Assembly: GCF_025677645.1 (NCBI RefSeq)
Contig: NZ_CP106879.1
Location: 1,674,001-1,738,000, forward strand
Reading direction: 5' to 3'
Source: Curtobacterium poinsettiae
GTDB lineage: Bacteria > Actinomycetota > Actinomycetes > Actinomycetales > Microbacteriaceae
DNA length: 64,000 bases
Part shown: positions 34,453-42,442 of the stretch, one piece after another
Layout: every line of letters starts with the position of its first letter
How positions within the stretch are numbered: position 1 is the first letter of the stretch
Position numbers and translations under genes: made by a program
The notes under the pieces: generated by a model
What the model was told of the DNA's origin: nothing
Database searches by the model: none
The model's input: the letters and a program-made list of their open reading frames with translations, nothing else

Positions 34453-34971
34453 GTGACCCTTCGCGACGAGAGCAAGTCCCAGCATCCCCGGGTGGTCGTC
34501 GTGTACCTGCTGCGCGACGGTTCGGCCGGCACGGAAGTGCTGCTGGGGGAGAAGCGCCGCGGCCTCGGCGCGGGCCGTCTGGTCGGCCCCGGCGGTAAGC
34601 GCGAGCCCGGCGAGTCCGCGGTCGAGACCGCCGTGCGCGAGGTGCGTGAAGAGGTCGGCCTGCGGCTCGACGCGGTCGACCTGGAGGCCCGTGGCACGTT
34701 GGACTACCGGTTCCCGTACCGACCGTCCTGGTCCCAGGTCTCGGACGTCTTCGTCTGCCGCCGCTGGCATGGGGACCCGTCGGGCTCGGACGAACTGGAG
34801 CCGCGGTGGATCCCCGTCGACGCCGTGCCCTACGACGCGATGTGGGACGACGCGCGCTACTGGCTGCCGGGGGTGCTCGCCGGCGGCAGCGTCCGCGCGC
34901 GGTTCACGTTCGCCGAGGACGACGCGACGGTCGCCGGGTTCACCGGGACGGGCGTCGGAGTGGGCGACTAG
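34453..34971 (+). CDS. Nudix hydrolase (MutT/MTH1-like)
   Basis: A 172-residue Nudix enzyme. The Nudix box is complete: GPGGKREPGESAVETAVREV continuing REEVGL, matching GX5EX7REUXEEXGU. The upstream GLGAGRLVGPGG resembles the MTH1-type 8-oxo-dGTPase entry loop. Such enzymes clean the nucleotide pool of oxidised triphosphates, but other Nudix substrates are possible. GTG 34453 is chosen because the upstream frame would overlap the divergent gene; CACACT lies 6 bases before it. It ends 3 bases before the convergent membrane gene. Confidence 0.9.
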   Translation: MTLRDESKSQHPRVVVVYLLRDGSAGTEVLLGEKRRGLGAGRLVGPGGKREPGESAVETAVREVREEVGLRLDAVDLEARGTLDYRFPYRPSWSQVSDVFVCRRWHGDPSGSDELEPRWIPVDAVPYDAMWDDARYWLPGVLAGGSVRARFTFAEDDATVAGFTGTGVGVGD

Positions 34972-34974
34972 CTG

Positions 34975-35262
34975 CTAGCGCGGCTGCTGGGTGCGGGTGC
35001 TGCCGGTGCGGGCTTCCTCGGCGGCGGCCATGACGTCGGCGTCGCCGCTCCGGCCGCCCAGGGGTCGCACGAAGAAGTCGATGACGCCGACGACGATCGC
35101 GCCGATCATCGAGAACATCGCCCACCCGACGAACAGCCCGGCGGTGCCGCGGCCGTCGGCGGGCGCGAGCAGGACGCTCGCGGCGTAGAAACCGACCGTC
35201 AGCACGAGGAACACGACGACGACGGTGATGAGGACGCGGTGCCAGGTGATGCGCGGGTTCAT
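34975..35262 (-). CDS. Small two-helix membrane protein
   Basis: A 95-residue protein with two hydrophobic segments (VLITVVVVFLVLTVGFYAASVLL near residue 10; FVGWAMFSMIGAIVVGVIDFFV near 43) and a polar C-terminus. No family is recognised. Its stop lies 3 bases from the Nudix stop, so the two convergent transcripts must end within or past each other. It is 16 bases downstream of the large membrane protein gene and probably co-transcribed with it. Confidence 0.7.
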   Translation of the reverse strand: MNPRITWHRVLITVVVVFLVLTVGFYAASVLLAPADGRGTAGLFVGWAMFSMIGAIVVGVIDFFVRPLGGRSGDADVMAAAEEARTGSTRTQQPR

Positions 35263-35278
35263 CCGATCAGGATACGCG

Positions 35279-36757
35279 TCAGCGGTCGGCGTGCTTGCCG
35301 TGCTGCGCCGCCGCCGGTCGCGGTTCCTTCCGGTTCGCGGGGCGCTGCACGGCGATGCGGCCGGTCGGTGTCGCGTCCGGCTCGAGGCCGTCGCGCCCGC
35401 CGGTGAAGACGTCCCCGCCGGTGCGGTCGTCCTCCCAGTCGTCGTCCCGCAGCACGCTCAGGGTGCCGGTCTCGGTGGAGGTCAGGCCGTGGCGCTCGAG
35501 CTCGGCGTCGCGCTGCCGGCCGAGGAACTCGCGGTTGGCGGTGTTGGCGTCCTGGAACATCGTGGTCCGGCCGGTGACGATCGCTCGGATCCGTCGGCGC
35601 TCCCACCACTTCTTGCCGAAGTACATCAGCACCAGGCCTGCCGTGGCGTAGCACGCCATCGTGATCAGGCCGCGGGCCGGGCCGGGGCCGACGCCGTAGA
35701 CCTGGTGCTTGATCATGTCGACCATGCTCGAGCCGACGACGACGTTGTTCAGCCAGGCGAAGGGCTCGGGCATGAACCACTTCGGGTAGGCACCGCCGGA
35801 CGACGGCATGGACAGGAAGACGAAGCAGATCATCGCGGGTGCGGCGATGAACCGGCCGACGAAGTAGCTCAGGCCGTTCACCGCCAGGCCGATCGCCACG
35901 ATCCAGCCCCAGGCGATGAGCACGAGCTGGATCCAGTGCCCGTGGATGGCGCCGAGCACCGGTCCGGCGAGGGTGTTCGTGATGAGCGAGATGACGAGGC
36001 CGCCGACCACGATGACCGTCATCCGGGTGCGGTGCCGGAGCGGGCCGCCCATGATGCCGATGAACATTGCGACCATGTAGCCGCCGATGCACCACGCGAG
36101 CATGACGTACATCGCCACGGTGCCGTACTCGTCCCAGGCAGGCAGGGGTGCGAGCTCGGTGACCTTCGGGGTCGCGACGCCCAGGCCGGTCAGCACCGCG
36201 GTGAGGGTGGCCGGGACGAGGCTCGCGACCTGGAACTGGTGCGCGCTCGCCGTGAAGAACTCGTTCGCAGCGGGGTCGTACGCGACCGCCATCGAGCCAC
36301 CCACCACGTCGCGCTTCGCCTGCGCGAGCGAGTCGTACGTGTGGAACACGAACTCGCCGGGCAACGCCCGCTGCACCGCCTGCACGAACGTCGGATCGCT
36401 GCCGACCAGGGCGATCGGGACGTCGTGCGGGTGCGGGGCGTGGAACGCGAAGACGTAGCACAGGCAGAACCCGACGATGAAGAACAGCGGCATCCAGAGC
36501 TGCAGGCCGATCAGCTGCAGCGACGGGTGCAGGGTCGAGTACCACCGGCGGTAGGCGCCGTGCTGCTGGGGCGCCGGCACCGGCGCCTGTCGCCGGGGTG
36601 CCGAACGCGTGTGCCCGGCGACCTTGCCGCCACGGCGCGGCTTGGTCCCACGTGCCGAGGGACGGGTCCCGCGCGGCTTCGGCGGCGTCGGTCGGGAACC
36701 ACCGGGGCGCTCCGGTCCGTCGTCGTTCCTGGGGACGTCGTTCCGCGGCGTGCTCAC
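35279..36757 (-). CDS. Multi-pass membrane protein, DUF3533/ABC-2-like
   Basis: A 492-residue protein. The first ~75 residues are Pro/Arg/Lys-rich and disordered (cytosolic). A hydrophobic helix at about 85-110 precedes an extracytoplasmic domain (about 110-205, with ALVGSDPTFVQAVQRALPG), and five or six further helices follow between about 210 and 380. The tail is charged. The single helix, extracellular domain and helix cluster resemble the YhgE/Pip and DUF3533 families related to ABC-2 permeases. Function is unknown; possibly envelope or lipid handling. Confidence 0.65.
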   Translation of the reverse strand: MSTPRNDVPRNDDGPERPGGSRPTPPKPRGTRPSARGTKPRRGGKVAGHTRSAPRRQAPVPAPQQHGAYRRWYSTLHPSLQLIGLQLWMPLFFIVGFCLCYVFAFHAPHPHDVPIALVGSDPTFVQAVQRALPGEFVFHTYDSLAQAKRDVVGGSMAVAYDPAANEFFTASAHQFQVASLVPATLTAVLTGLGVATPKVTELAPLPAWDEYGTVAMYVMLAWCIGGYMVAMFIGIMGGPLRHRTRMTVIVVGGLVISLITNTLAGPVLGAIHGHWIQLVLIAWGWIVAIGLAVNGLSYFVGRFIAAPAMICFVFLSMPSSGGAYPKWFMPEPFAWLNNVVVGSSMVDMIKHQVYGVGPGPARGLITMACYATAGLVLMYFGKKWWERRRIRAIVTGRTTMFQDANTANREFLGRQRDAELERHGLTSTETGTLSVLRDDDWEDDRTGGDVFTGGRDGLEPDATPTGRIAVQRPANRKEPRPAAAQHGKHADR

Positions 36758-36809
36758 TCGGCGCTCTGCTCCTGCTCTCGATCGGAGCGCCAGGATACGC
36801 CCGGGGTGC

Positions 36810-38498
36810 TCAGGAGCGACTGCGCGACGCCTGCGCCGAGTCCATCGCGAGTTCTTCGGCGTCGAGGGTCACGAGCACGCGGCGCATGACCTCCTCGTCG
36901 AGGTTCCCCTTCTCCCGCTCCTCGAGCACGATCTCGCGGCGGCGGTCGAGGAGTTCGCGCCGGATGTCCTGGATCTGCGAGCCACGCAGGCGCAGTGCGA
37001 CGTTTCGCCCCTCGTCCTCTTCTTCCTCGGCGTCCTGACGGAACGTCTCGGCCTGACGCTCGAGTCGCGCCTTCAGCCGGTTGACCACCGAGTCGACGGC
37101 TTCCGAGCCGTACTGCTTCGCCCAAGCCGGACGCCGCTTCTCGAGCAGCTCGATCGCGGCTTCCGTGGTGCGCTGGTTGAGCCGCATCTCGCTGCGCACG
37201 TCCTCCTCGCCCTCGGCCGGGTCCTGCACCTTGAGCGCGCGGATGACGAACGGCAGGGTGAGTCCCTGCAGCAGCAGGGTGCCGACGGTGACGAAGAAGG
37301 CGATGATGAAGATCGTGTCCTGCGCCGGGATGTGCGTCGGGTTCGCGACGACCGACACGGCTGCGGCCAGGGTCACCACGCCGCGCATGCCCGTCCACGA
37401 GATGACGGTGAGCTCCCGCCAGTTGAGCTTCGGCTCAGCGGAGCCGCGTATCCACCGGAGCGAGGGATGCCCGCGGGACAGCTTGATCCGCAGGGGCCGG
37501 AGCCACTTCCCGTTGAACCGGTTGCGCGCGTAGGACTCGAAGACGAACAGCGGTCGGACCAGGATCACCACCGCGAGCACGACGGCCGCGGCGGTGAGCG
37601 TCTGCCCGAGGCTCCGCTCGCTCTCGACCAGGTCCTGCACGACGGTGTTGAGCTGCAGGCCGATGAGCGCGAACACGAAGCCCTCGAGGATGACGTCGAT
37701 GCTCGTCCAGAGCGGGCGCTCCTGCAGGCGGGTGGCGTACCCCTCCTTCGGCGAGTTGTAGCCGATGTACAGGCCGGCCGTGACGACCGCGATGACCCCG
37801 GAGCCGGACAGGTCCTCGGCGACGATGTAGGCGACGAAGGGCAGCAGGATGCTCATGATCGTCTCGACCACGGGATCGTTGATGCGCATGCGGATCCAGT
37901 GCACGACGACGCCGAGCACGATGCCGACGGCCAGGCCGACGCCGATCGCCAGGCCGAAGATGCCGAGGTCCTGCCAGATCGTCAGCGACGTGCCCGCGAT
38001 GATGAGCGTGAACACCCGCACCAGGGTCAGCGAGGCCGCGTCGTTGATCAGGCTCTCGCCGGACAGCACGGTCATGACGCGGCGGGGGAGTCCGAGCTTC
38101 CGGCCGATCGCGGCGGCGGACACCGCGTCCGGCGGGGCGACGATCGCGCCGAGCAGGATCGCCGCCGGCAGCGTCATGTCCGGGATGAGCAGGTACGCCA
38201 CTCCGCCGACGACCAGGGCGGTGACGATCACCAGGAAGATGCCGAGCCGTCGGATCTGCTTGATCGAGCCGCGGAAGCTCTGCCACGACACGTCGAGGGC
38301 CGCCGAGTAGAGCAGCGGCGGCAGGATCACCGTGAGGATGACCTCGGAGTCGATCTCCATCGGCGGCAGCCCGGGCAGGAACGAGGCGGCGAGGGCGACC
38401 GCCGTGACGAGCAGTGGAGCGGGGAGTCCCTTGGCCCGGGCGAACCCCGTCACCGCGAGCGATCCGATCAGCAGGATGAGGAGCTCGGCGGTGTCCAT
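36810..38498 (-). CDS. Na+/H+ antiporter, CPA1/NhaP family
   Basis: A 562-residue protein with about 12 membrane segments in residues 1-400 and a C-terminal cytosolic helical tail (RTTEAAIELLEKRRPAWAKQYG and charged coil). The CPA1 signature GAIVAPPDAVSAAAIGRKLGLP and GESLINDAASLTLVRVF with the conserved Asp pair (ND) identify an ion-exchanging monovalent cation/proton antiporter. The ion is not fixed by sequence. The downstream membrane protein gene follows 52 bases later. It is divergent from the phosphate transporter, with a possible PHO box in between. Confidence 0.93.
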   Translation of the reverse strand: MDTAELLILLIGSLAVTGFARAKGLPAPLLVTAVALAASFLPGLPPMEIDSEVILTVILPPLLYSAALDVSWQSFRGSIKQIRRLGIFLVIVTALVVGGVAYLLIPDMTLPAAILLGAIVAPPDAVSAAAIGRKLGLPRRVMTVLSGESLINDAASLTLVRVFTLIIAGTSLTIWQDLGIFGLAIGVGLAVGIVLGVVVHWIRMRINDPVVETIMSILLPFVAYIVAEDLSGSGVIAVVTAGLYIGYNSPKEGYATRLQERPLWTSIDVILEGFVFALIGLQLNTVVQDLVESERSLGQTLTAAAVVLAVVILVRPLFVFESYARNRFNGKWLRPLRIKLSRGHPSLRWIRGSAEPKLNWRELTVISWTGMRGVVTLAAAVSVVANPTHIPAQDTIFIIAFFVTVGTLLLQGLTLPFVIRALKVQDPAEGEEDVRSEMRLNQRTTEAAIELLEKRRPAWAKQYGSEAVDSVVNRLKARLERQAETFRQDAEEEEDEGRNVALRLRGSQIQDIRRELLDRRREIVLEEREKGNLDEEVMRRVLVTLDAEELAMDSAQASRSRS

Positions 38499-38529
38499 GG
38501 GTGCATTCTCCCATCGGCATGGTTCCGAA

Positions 38530-38557
38530 GCTGAACGAGTGTGAAGCTGCGGTGAAC
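38530..38557 (-). promoter_or_regulatory. Candidate PhoP (PHO) box upstream of the phosphate transporter
   Basis: On the minus strand the sequence reads GTTCACC (38557-38551), CTTCACA (38546-38540) and GTTCAGC (38536-38530), direct repeats spaced 11 and 10 bases. This resembles the streptomycete PHO box, made of 11-base repeats with GTTCACC cores. It lies 57 bases upstream of the phosphate transporter start. Phosphate control of this transporter is a reasonable inference, but the third unit is imperfect. Confidence 0.45.
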
Positions 38558-38613
38558 AACAGGTTGCCGATCAGGTTTGCTCGAAGGGCCGACGCCTGGG
38601 ACACTTGCCCGCG

Positions 38614-39870
38614 GTGGACATCACACTCATAGTCGTCCTGGTCATCGCGTTGGCCCTCTTCTTCGACTTCACAAACGGTTTTCACGACACCGCCAACGCG
38701 ATGGCGACCCCGATCGCGACCGGCGCCATGAAGCCCAAGGTGGCGGTCACCGTCGCTGCGGTGCTCAACCTGGTCGGTGCGTTCCTCAGCACCGCCGTGG
38801 CGACGTCGATCTCGCACGGGTTGATCAACGAGGGGCCCGGTGGCGTCGCCATCAGCCCCGAGATGATCTTCGCGGGCCTGATCGGGGCAGTCGTCTGGAA
38901 CATGATCACGTGGCTCCGCGGGCTGCCGTCGTCGTCGTCGCACGCGTTGTTCGGCGGGCTGATCGGTGCCGCGATCGTCGGCGCCGGGTTCCAGTCGGTC
39001 AACTACGTCGCACTGCTGACGGTGGTGATCATCCCGGCGTTCGCCTCGCCCGTGATCGCCGCGCTCGTGTCGTTCCTGTCGACGCGCATCGCGTACCGGA
39101 TCACGAAGCGTCCGGTGTTCCCGAACGAGCGCGGCGGGTTCCGCATCGGGCAGGTCTTCACCAGCTCGATGGTGTCCCTGGCACACGGCACCAACGATGC
39201 GCAGAAGACGATGGGTGTCATCACGCTGACCCTCATCGCCTCGGGCGCGCAGTCGTCGGACCAGGGCGTGCAGTTCTGGGTCGTCGTCGCGTGTGCCCTC
39301 GCGATCGCCCTCGGTACCTACACGGGCGGTTGGCGGATCATCCGCACGCTCGGCTCGGGCATCACCGAGATCCGTGCGACGCAGGGCTTCGCCGCCGAGG
39401 CCTCGACCGCCGCGACGATCCTCGCCTCCAGCCACCTCGGCTTCGCGCTGTCGACCACGCAGGTGTCCTCGGGCTCCATCATCGGTGCCGGTCTGGGCCG
39501 CCGCGGCTCGAAGATCCAGTGGTCGACCGCCGGCAAGATCGTGATCGCCTGGTTCATCACCCTGCCCGCGGCCGCCGCGGTCGGTGCGGTCGCCTCGGGC
39601 ATCGCCCGCCTCGGCGTGGTCGGGCTCGTGCTCGACGCCGTGATCGGTGCCGTCGTGATCCTCGGCCTGTACCTGTGGTCGCTCCGCAAGCCGCACGAGC
39701 AGGCCTCCGCGATCGAGGTCGACGTCGCCGCGAACGCGGTCCTGACCCGCAAGGAGCTGCGTGACATGCAGCGCAAGAAGCGTGCCGACGCGGTCGCCCA
39801 GCGTCGCGCCGAACTGAGCCGCGAGCGCACGCTCCGTCGCATGGCGGCCCGCAAGGGAGGCCGTCGCTGA
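38614..39870 (+). CDS. Low-affinity inorganic phosphate transporter (PiT family)
   Basis: About 418 residues of the PiT/PHO4 family, with two GANDxA-related regions: FDFTNGFHDTANAMATPIATG at the N-terminus and LAHGTNDAQKTMGVITL in the second half. These form the pseudo-symmetric phosphate path. Several hydrophobic helices span the rest, and the C-terminus (about 380-418) is Arg-rich and cytosolic. GTG 38614 gives MDITLIVVLVIALALFF; TTG 38605, three codons earlier, is also possible. The next gene overlaps it (TGATG). Confidence 0.94.
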   Translation: MDITLIVVLVIALALFFDFTNGFHDTANAMATPIATGAMKPKVAVTVAAVLNLVGAFLSTAVATSISHGLINEGPGGVAISPEMIFAGLIGAVVWNMITWLRGLPSSSSHALFGGLIGAAIVGAGFQSVNYVALLTVVIIPAFASPVIAALVSFLSTRIAYRITKRPVFPNERGGFRIGQVFTSSMVSLAHGTNDAQKTMGVITLTLIASGAQSSDQGVQFWVVVACALAIALGTYTGGWRIIRTLGSGITEIRATQGFAAEASTAATILASSHLGFALSTTQVSSGSIIGAGLGRRGSKIQWSTAGKIVIAWFITLPAAAAVGAVASGIARLGVVGLVLDAVIGAVVILGLYLWSLRKPHEQASAIEVDVAANAVLTRKELRDMQRKKRADAVAQRRAELSRERTLRRMAARKGGRR

Positions 39871-40166
39871 TGGGCATCGACTGGTTCGCGTTCCTCACCG
39901 TGGCGCTCGTCGCCGTGGTCTCGTCGTGCTTCGTCGTCGCCGTGTACTCGGTCGGCCTCCGTCTCTGGAGCGCCGCCGACACCCGCGAGGGCAAGTTCAC
40001 CGTGAAGGACGACGGCACGATCGGCCCGGCCACCGCCGGTTTCCCGAACCCGGCCGGAGTCTCGGCGGCCGCACGTGCGCTCCGTGCGGCGGCCATCGCG
40101 TGCTTCGTCGTGTGCGGCGCCGTCGTGCTCTACGGCGTCTACCTCATCGTCCCGCAGTTCCACTGA
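39870..40166 (+). CDS. Small two-helix membrane protein linked to the phosphate transporter
   Basis: A 98-residue protein starting MGIDWFAFLTVALVAVVSSCF, with hydrophobic segments at about 5-28 and 68-95, and a polar middle (FTVKDDGTIGPATAGFP). Its start overlaps the transporter stop (TGATG), so translation is coupled. It may be an accessory subunit, but no family function is known. Downstream lies the palindrome island. Confidence 0.75.
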   Translation: MGIDWFAFLTVALVAVVSSCFVVAVYSVGLRLWSAADTREGKFTVKDDGTIGPATAGFPNPAGVSAAARALRAAAIACFVVCGAVVLYGVYLIVPQFH

Positions 40167-40184
40167 CGGGCATGTTCACCGAAT

Positions 40185-40231
40185 GAGCAGCAGACGCCGG
40201 GTCGCCCCTCGCGACCCGGCGTCTTCTGCTC
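40185..40231. repeat. P-family palindrome P1
   Basis: GAGCAGCAGACGCCGGGTCG pairs with CGACCCGGCGTCTTCTGCTC with one mismatch. The variable inner positions pair as in other copies (ACGCC with GGCGT), so the stem is kept although the bases differ. Confidence 0.8.
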
Positions 40232-40266
40232 ACGAAGTGCCTTCGCCGGGTGCGCCGCGTGCGCTG

Positions 40267-40328
40267 CGCGAGCGGGCGAAATGCCCGCGTCTCCGCGCGC
40301 GGGAACCACGCCGTTTCGCCCGCTCGCG
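40267..40328. repeat. Q-family palindrome Q1
   Basis: CGCGAGCGGGCGAAA (40267-40281) and TTTCGCCCGCTCGCG (40314-40328), perfect 15-bp arms. Copies Q2 to Q4 at 40399, 40579 and 40759 share GCGAGCGGGCG but have GAAT instead of AAA, with the compensating change in Q2. Confidence 0.8.
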
Positions 40329-40350
40329 TTCCGGGCGTGCCCGCGGGGCG

Positions 40351-40530
40351 GACGGGAGGCCCGTGGCGGCCTGGCGCCGCGCCTCCGGGCCGTCGTGGGC
40401 GAGCGGGCGGAATGCCGGCGTGCGTTGCTGGGACGACCGCGCCATTCCGCCCGCTCGCGCGGGCGGCGCATTCGGTGAGCAGAAGATGTCGGGTCGCGGT
40501 GCGGGACCCGACATCTTCTGCTCACGAAGC
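40351..40530. repeat. 180-bp R-Q-P unit, copy 1
   Basis: R hairpin (40351-40395) built from GACGGGAGGC/GCCTCC and CCGTC; Q2 (40399-40413 and 40444-40458, perfect 15-bp arms GCGAGCGGGCGGAAT); P2 (40475-40495 and 40505-40525, perfect 21-bp arms starting GTGAGCAGAAGATGTCGGGTC minus the last base). The following copy starts exactly 180 bases later. Confidence 0.85.
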
Positions 40531-40710
40531 GACGGGAGGCCCGTGGCGGCCTGGCGCCGCGCCTCCGGGCCGTCGCGGGCGAGCGGGCGGAATGCCGGCG
40601 TGCGTTGCTGGGACGACCGCGCCATTTCGCCCGCTCGCGCGGGCGGCGCGCTTGGTGAGCAGAAGATGTCGCGTCGCGGTCTGGGACCCGACATCTTCTG
40701 CTCACGAAGC
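40531..40710. repeat. 180-bp R-Q-P unit, copy 2
   Basis: R (40531-40575) identical to copy 1; Q3 (40579-40593 and 40624-40638) with one mismatch; P3 (40655-40675 and 40685-40705) with one C-C mismatch. The P arm is preceded by CGCTTG, as at 28261. Confidence 0.85.
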
Positions 40711-40818
40711 GACGGGAGGCCCGTGGCGGCCTGGCGCCGCGCCTCCGGGCCGTCGCGGGCGAGCGGGCGGAATGCCAGCGTGCGTCGCGGAGGCCGCCGT
40801 GGCATTTCGCCCGCTCGC
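40711..40818. repeat. 180-bp unit, partial copy 3 (R and Q only)
   Basis: R (40711-40755) as in copies 1 and 2, and Q4 (40759-40773 and 40804-40818) with one mismatch; no P element follows. The interior of Q4 is diverged from Q2 and Q3. Confidence 0.8.
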
Positions 40819-40879
40819 GCAGGGACGCCGCCGGTCACACAAGCCCGGCGCGTTCCCGGACCGGCCGGACGGACGGGAC

Positions 40880-40885
40880 TAGCCT
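40880..40885 (+). promoter_or_regulatory. -10 element upstream of aspA
   Basis: TAGCCT lies 6 bases before GTG 40892 and 30 bases before GTG 40916. It could serve a leaderless mRNA from 40892 or a short leader carrying the AACGAGGAGG binding site of 40916. Confidence 0.4.
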
Positions 40886-40915
40886 CGACGAGTGACCGGC
40901 AACGAGGAGGCACCT

Positions 40916-42376
40916 GTGACGACGACGACGCGGACCGAGAGCGACTCGCTGGGATCACGCGAGGTCCCGAACGACGCGTACTGGGGCATCAACACGTTGC
41001 GGGCGCTCGAGAACTTCCCGATCACCTCCGTGCCGATCGCCGTGTACCCGGACCTCATCGAGGCGCTCGTCACGGTGAAGCAGGCTGCGGCGCGGGCGAA
41101 CCGGGCGATCGGCGTCCTCGACGAGGAGCGCGCCGACGCGATCGATCGTGCGGCGCAGGAAGTCCGCGACGGGGCGCTCCGCGAGCAGTTCGTCGTCGAT
41201 GTCGTGCAGGGCGGCGCGGGGACGAGCACGAACATGAACACGAACGAGGTGCTCGCGAACCGGGCCCTGGAACTCCTCGGGCGGGAGCGGGGCGACTACG
41301 GGTACCTGCACCCGATCGACCACGTGAACCGCAGCCAGTCGACGAACGACACGTACCCGACGAGCATCAAGATCGCGATGATCTTCGGGGTCCGACGACT
41401 CATCGAGCAGCTCGAGGAGCTCTCCGCGGCGTTCGCCGAGCGGGGCCGAGCCTTCGCCGACGTGCTGAAGGTGGGCCGGACGCAGCTGCAGGACGCCGTG
41501 CCGATGACCCTCGGGCAGGAGTTCACCGGGTTCTCGCACACGATCCAGGAGGATGCAGACCTGCTCCGCAAGGTGATGCCGCTGCTCGCCGAGATGAACC
41601 TCGGCGCGACGGCGATCGGCACCGGGATCACCGCGGACCCGCTCTACCGCGACGAGGTCCGCCGGCAGCTGCAGGAGGCGAGCGGCATCGACGTCGTCAC
41701 CGCCCCCGACCTCATCGAGGCGACGAGCGACGCCGGTGCGTTCATGACCCTGTCCGGCACGGTGAAGCGCAGCGCCGCGAAGCTCTCGAAGATCTGCAAC
41801 GACCTGCGGCTGCTGTCGTCCGGTCCGCAGGCGGGTCTCGGTGAGATCACCCTGCCCGCTCGCCAGGCCGGCTCGTCGATCATGCCGGGCAAGGTCAACC
41901 CGGTGATCCCCGAGGTCGTGAACCAGATCGCCTACGCGGTCGCCGGAGCGGACACCACCGTGACGATGGCGGCGGAGAGCGGGCAGCTGCAGCTCAACGC
42001 CTTCGAGCCGATCATCGCCCACTCGATCCTGCAGTCGCTGCAGTGGATGTCCCGTGGCTGCGCGACCCTGCGTGAGCACTGCGTCGTCGGCATCGAGGCG
42101 AACGAGGCGAAGCTCGCCGCCCAGGTCGACACGAACGTCGGCGTCGTCACCGCGCTCACGCCGTACATCGGGTACGCGGCCGCGGCGTCGATCGCGCACA
42201 CGGCGCTGACCACCTCGACGCCGATCTCGACGCTCGTGGTGGCTGCGGGGCTGATGGAGGAGGACCAGGTCATGCGGGTGCTCAGCCCGGCCCGGCTGTC
42301 GGGCATCGAGCTGGCGACGGGTGCGATCCCGGTCATCACCGAGGAGATGCTGGACGCCGAGGCACGAAAGCGCTGA
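40916..42376 (+). CDS. aspA: Aspartate ammonia-lyase
   Basis: A 486-residue enzyme converting L-aspartate to fumarate and ammonia. Superfamily signature GSSIMPGKVNP near residue 322 carries the SS loop. The N-terminal GSREVPNDAYWGINTLRALE favours aspartase over fumarase. Conserved TNMNTNEVLANRALE and QSTNDTYPT blocks are present. GTG 40916 has GAGGAGG at 40903-40909; GTG 40892, 24 bases upstream, fits a leaderless alternative. It stands alone, after the palindrome island. Confidence 0.93.
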   Translation: MTTTTRTESDSLGSREVPNDAYWGINTLRALENFPITSVPIAVYPDLIEALVTVKQAAARANRAIGVLDEERADAIDRAAQEVRDGALREQFVVDVVQGGAGTSTNMNTNEVLANRALELLGRERGDYGYLHPIDHVNRSQSTNDTYPTSIKIAMIFGVRRLIEQLEELSAAFAERGRAFADVLKVGRTQLQDAVPMTLGQEFTGFSHTIQEDADLLRKVMPLLAEMNLGATAIGTGITADPLYRDEVRRQLQEASGIDVVTAPDLIEATSDAGAFMTLSGTVKRSAAKLSKICNDLRLLSSGPQAGLGEITLPARQAGSSIMPGKVNPVIPEVVNQIAYAVAGADTTVTMAAESGQLQLNAFEPIIAHSILQSLQWMSRGCATLREHCVVGIEANEAKLAAQVDTNVGVVTALTPYIGYAAAASIAHTALTTSTPISTLVVAAGLMEEDQVMRVLSPARLSGIELATGAIPVITEEMLDAEARKR

Positions 42377-42442
42377 CGCCGGGCAAGCGCGCGCACGCCC
42401 GGACGCGGCACGGTCGCACGACCCGCACCCGCGCACACACCG

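Larger units (their letters stand above)
40167..40891. repeat. Modular palindrome island
   Basis: About 725 bp without a gene, made of three palindrome types in a fixed order. P1 (40185-40231) and Q1 (40267-40328) come first; then R-Q-P as a 180-bp unit: R 40351, Q 40399, P 40475; R 40531, Q 40579, P 40655; and a last partial unit R 40711, Q 40759. Consecutive units differ at only a few bases. Apparent long reading frames across this region are artefacts of the repeats. Confidence 0.9.

Noticed and set aside
40230..40958. Long open frames across the palindrome island on both strands
   Set aside because: The frames come from repeats (recurring REQKMSGP and GGPWRPGAAPPG type blocks in several frames) and do not resemble proteins.
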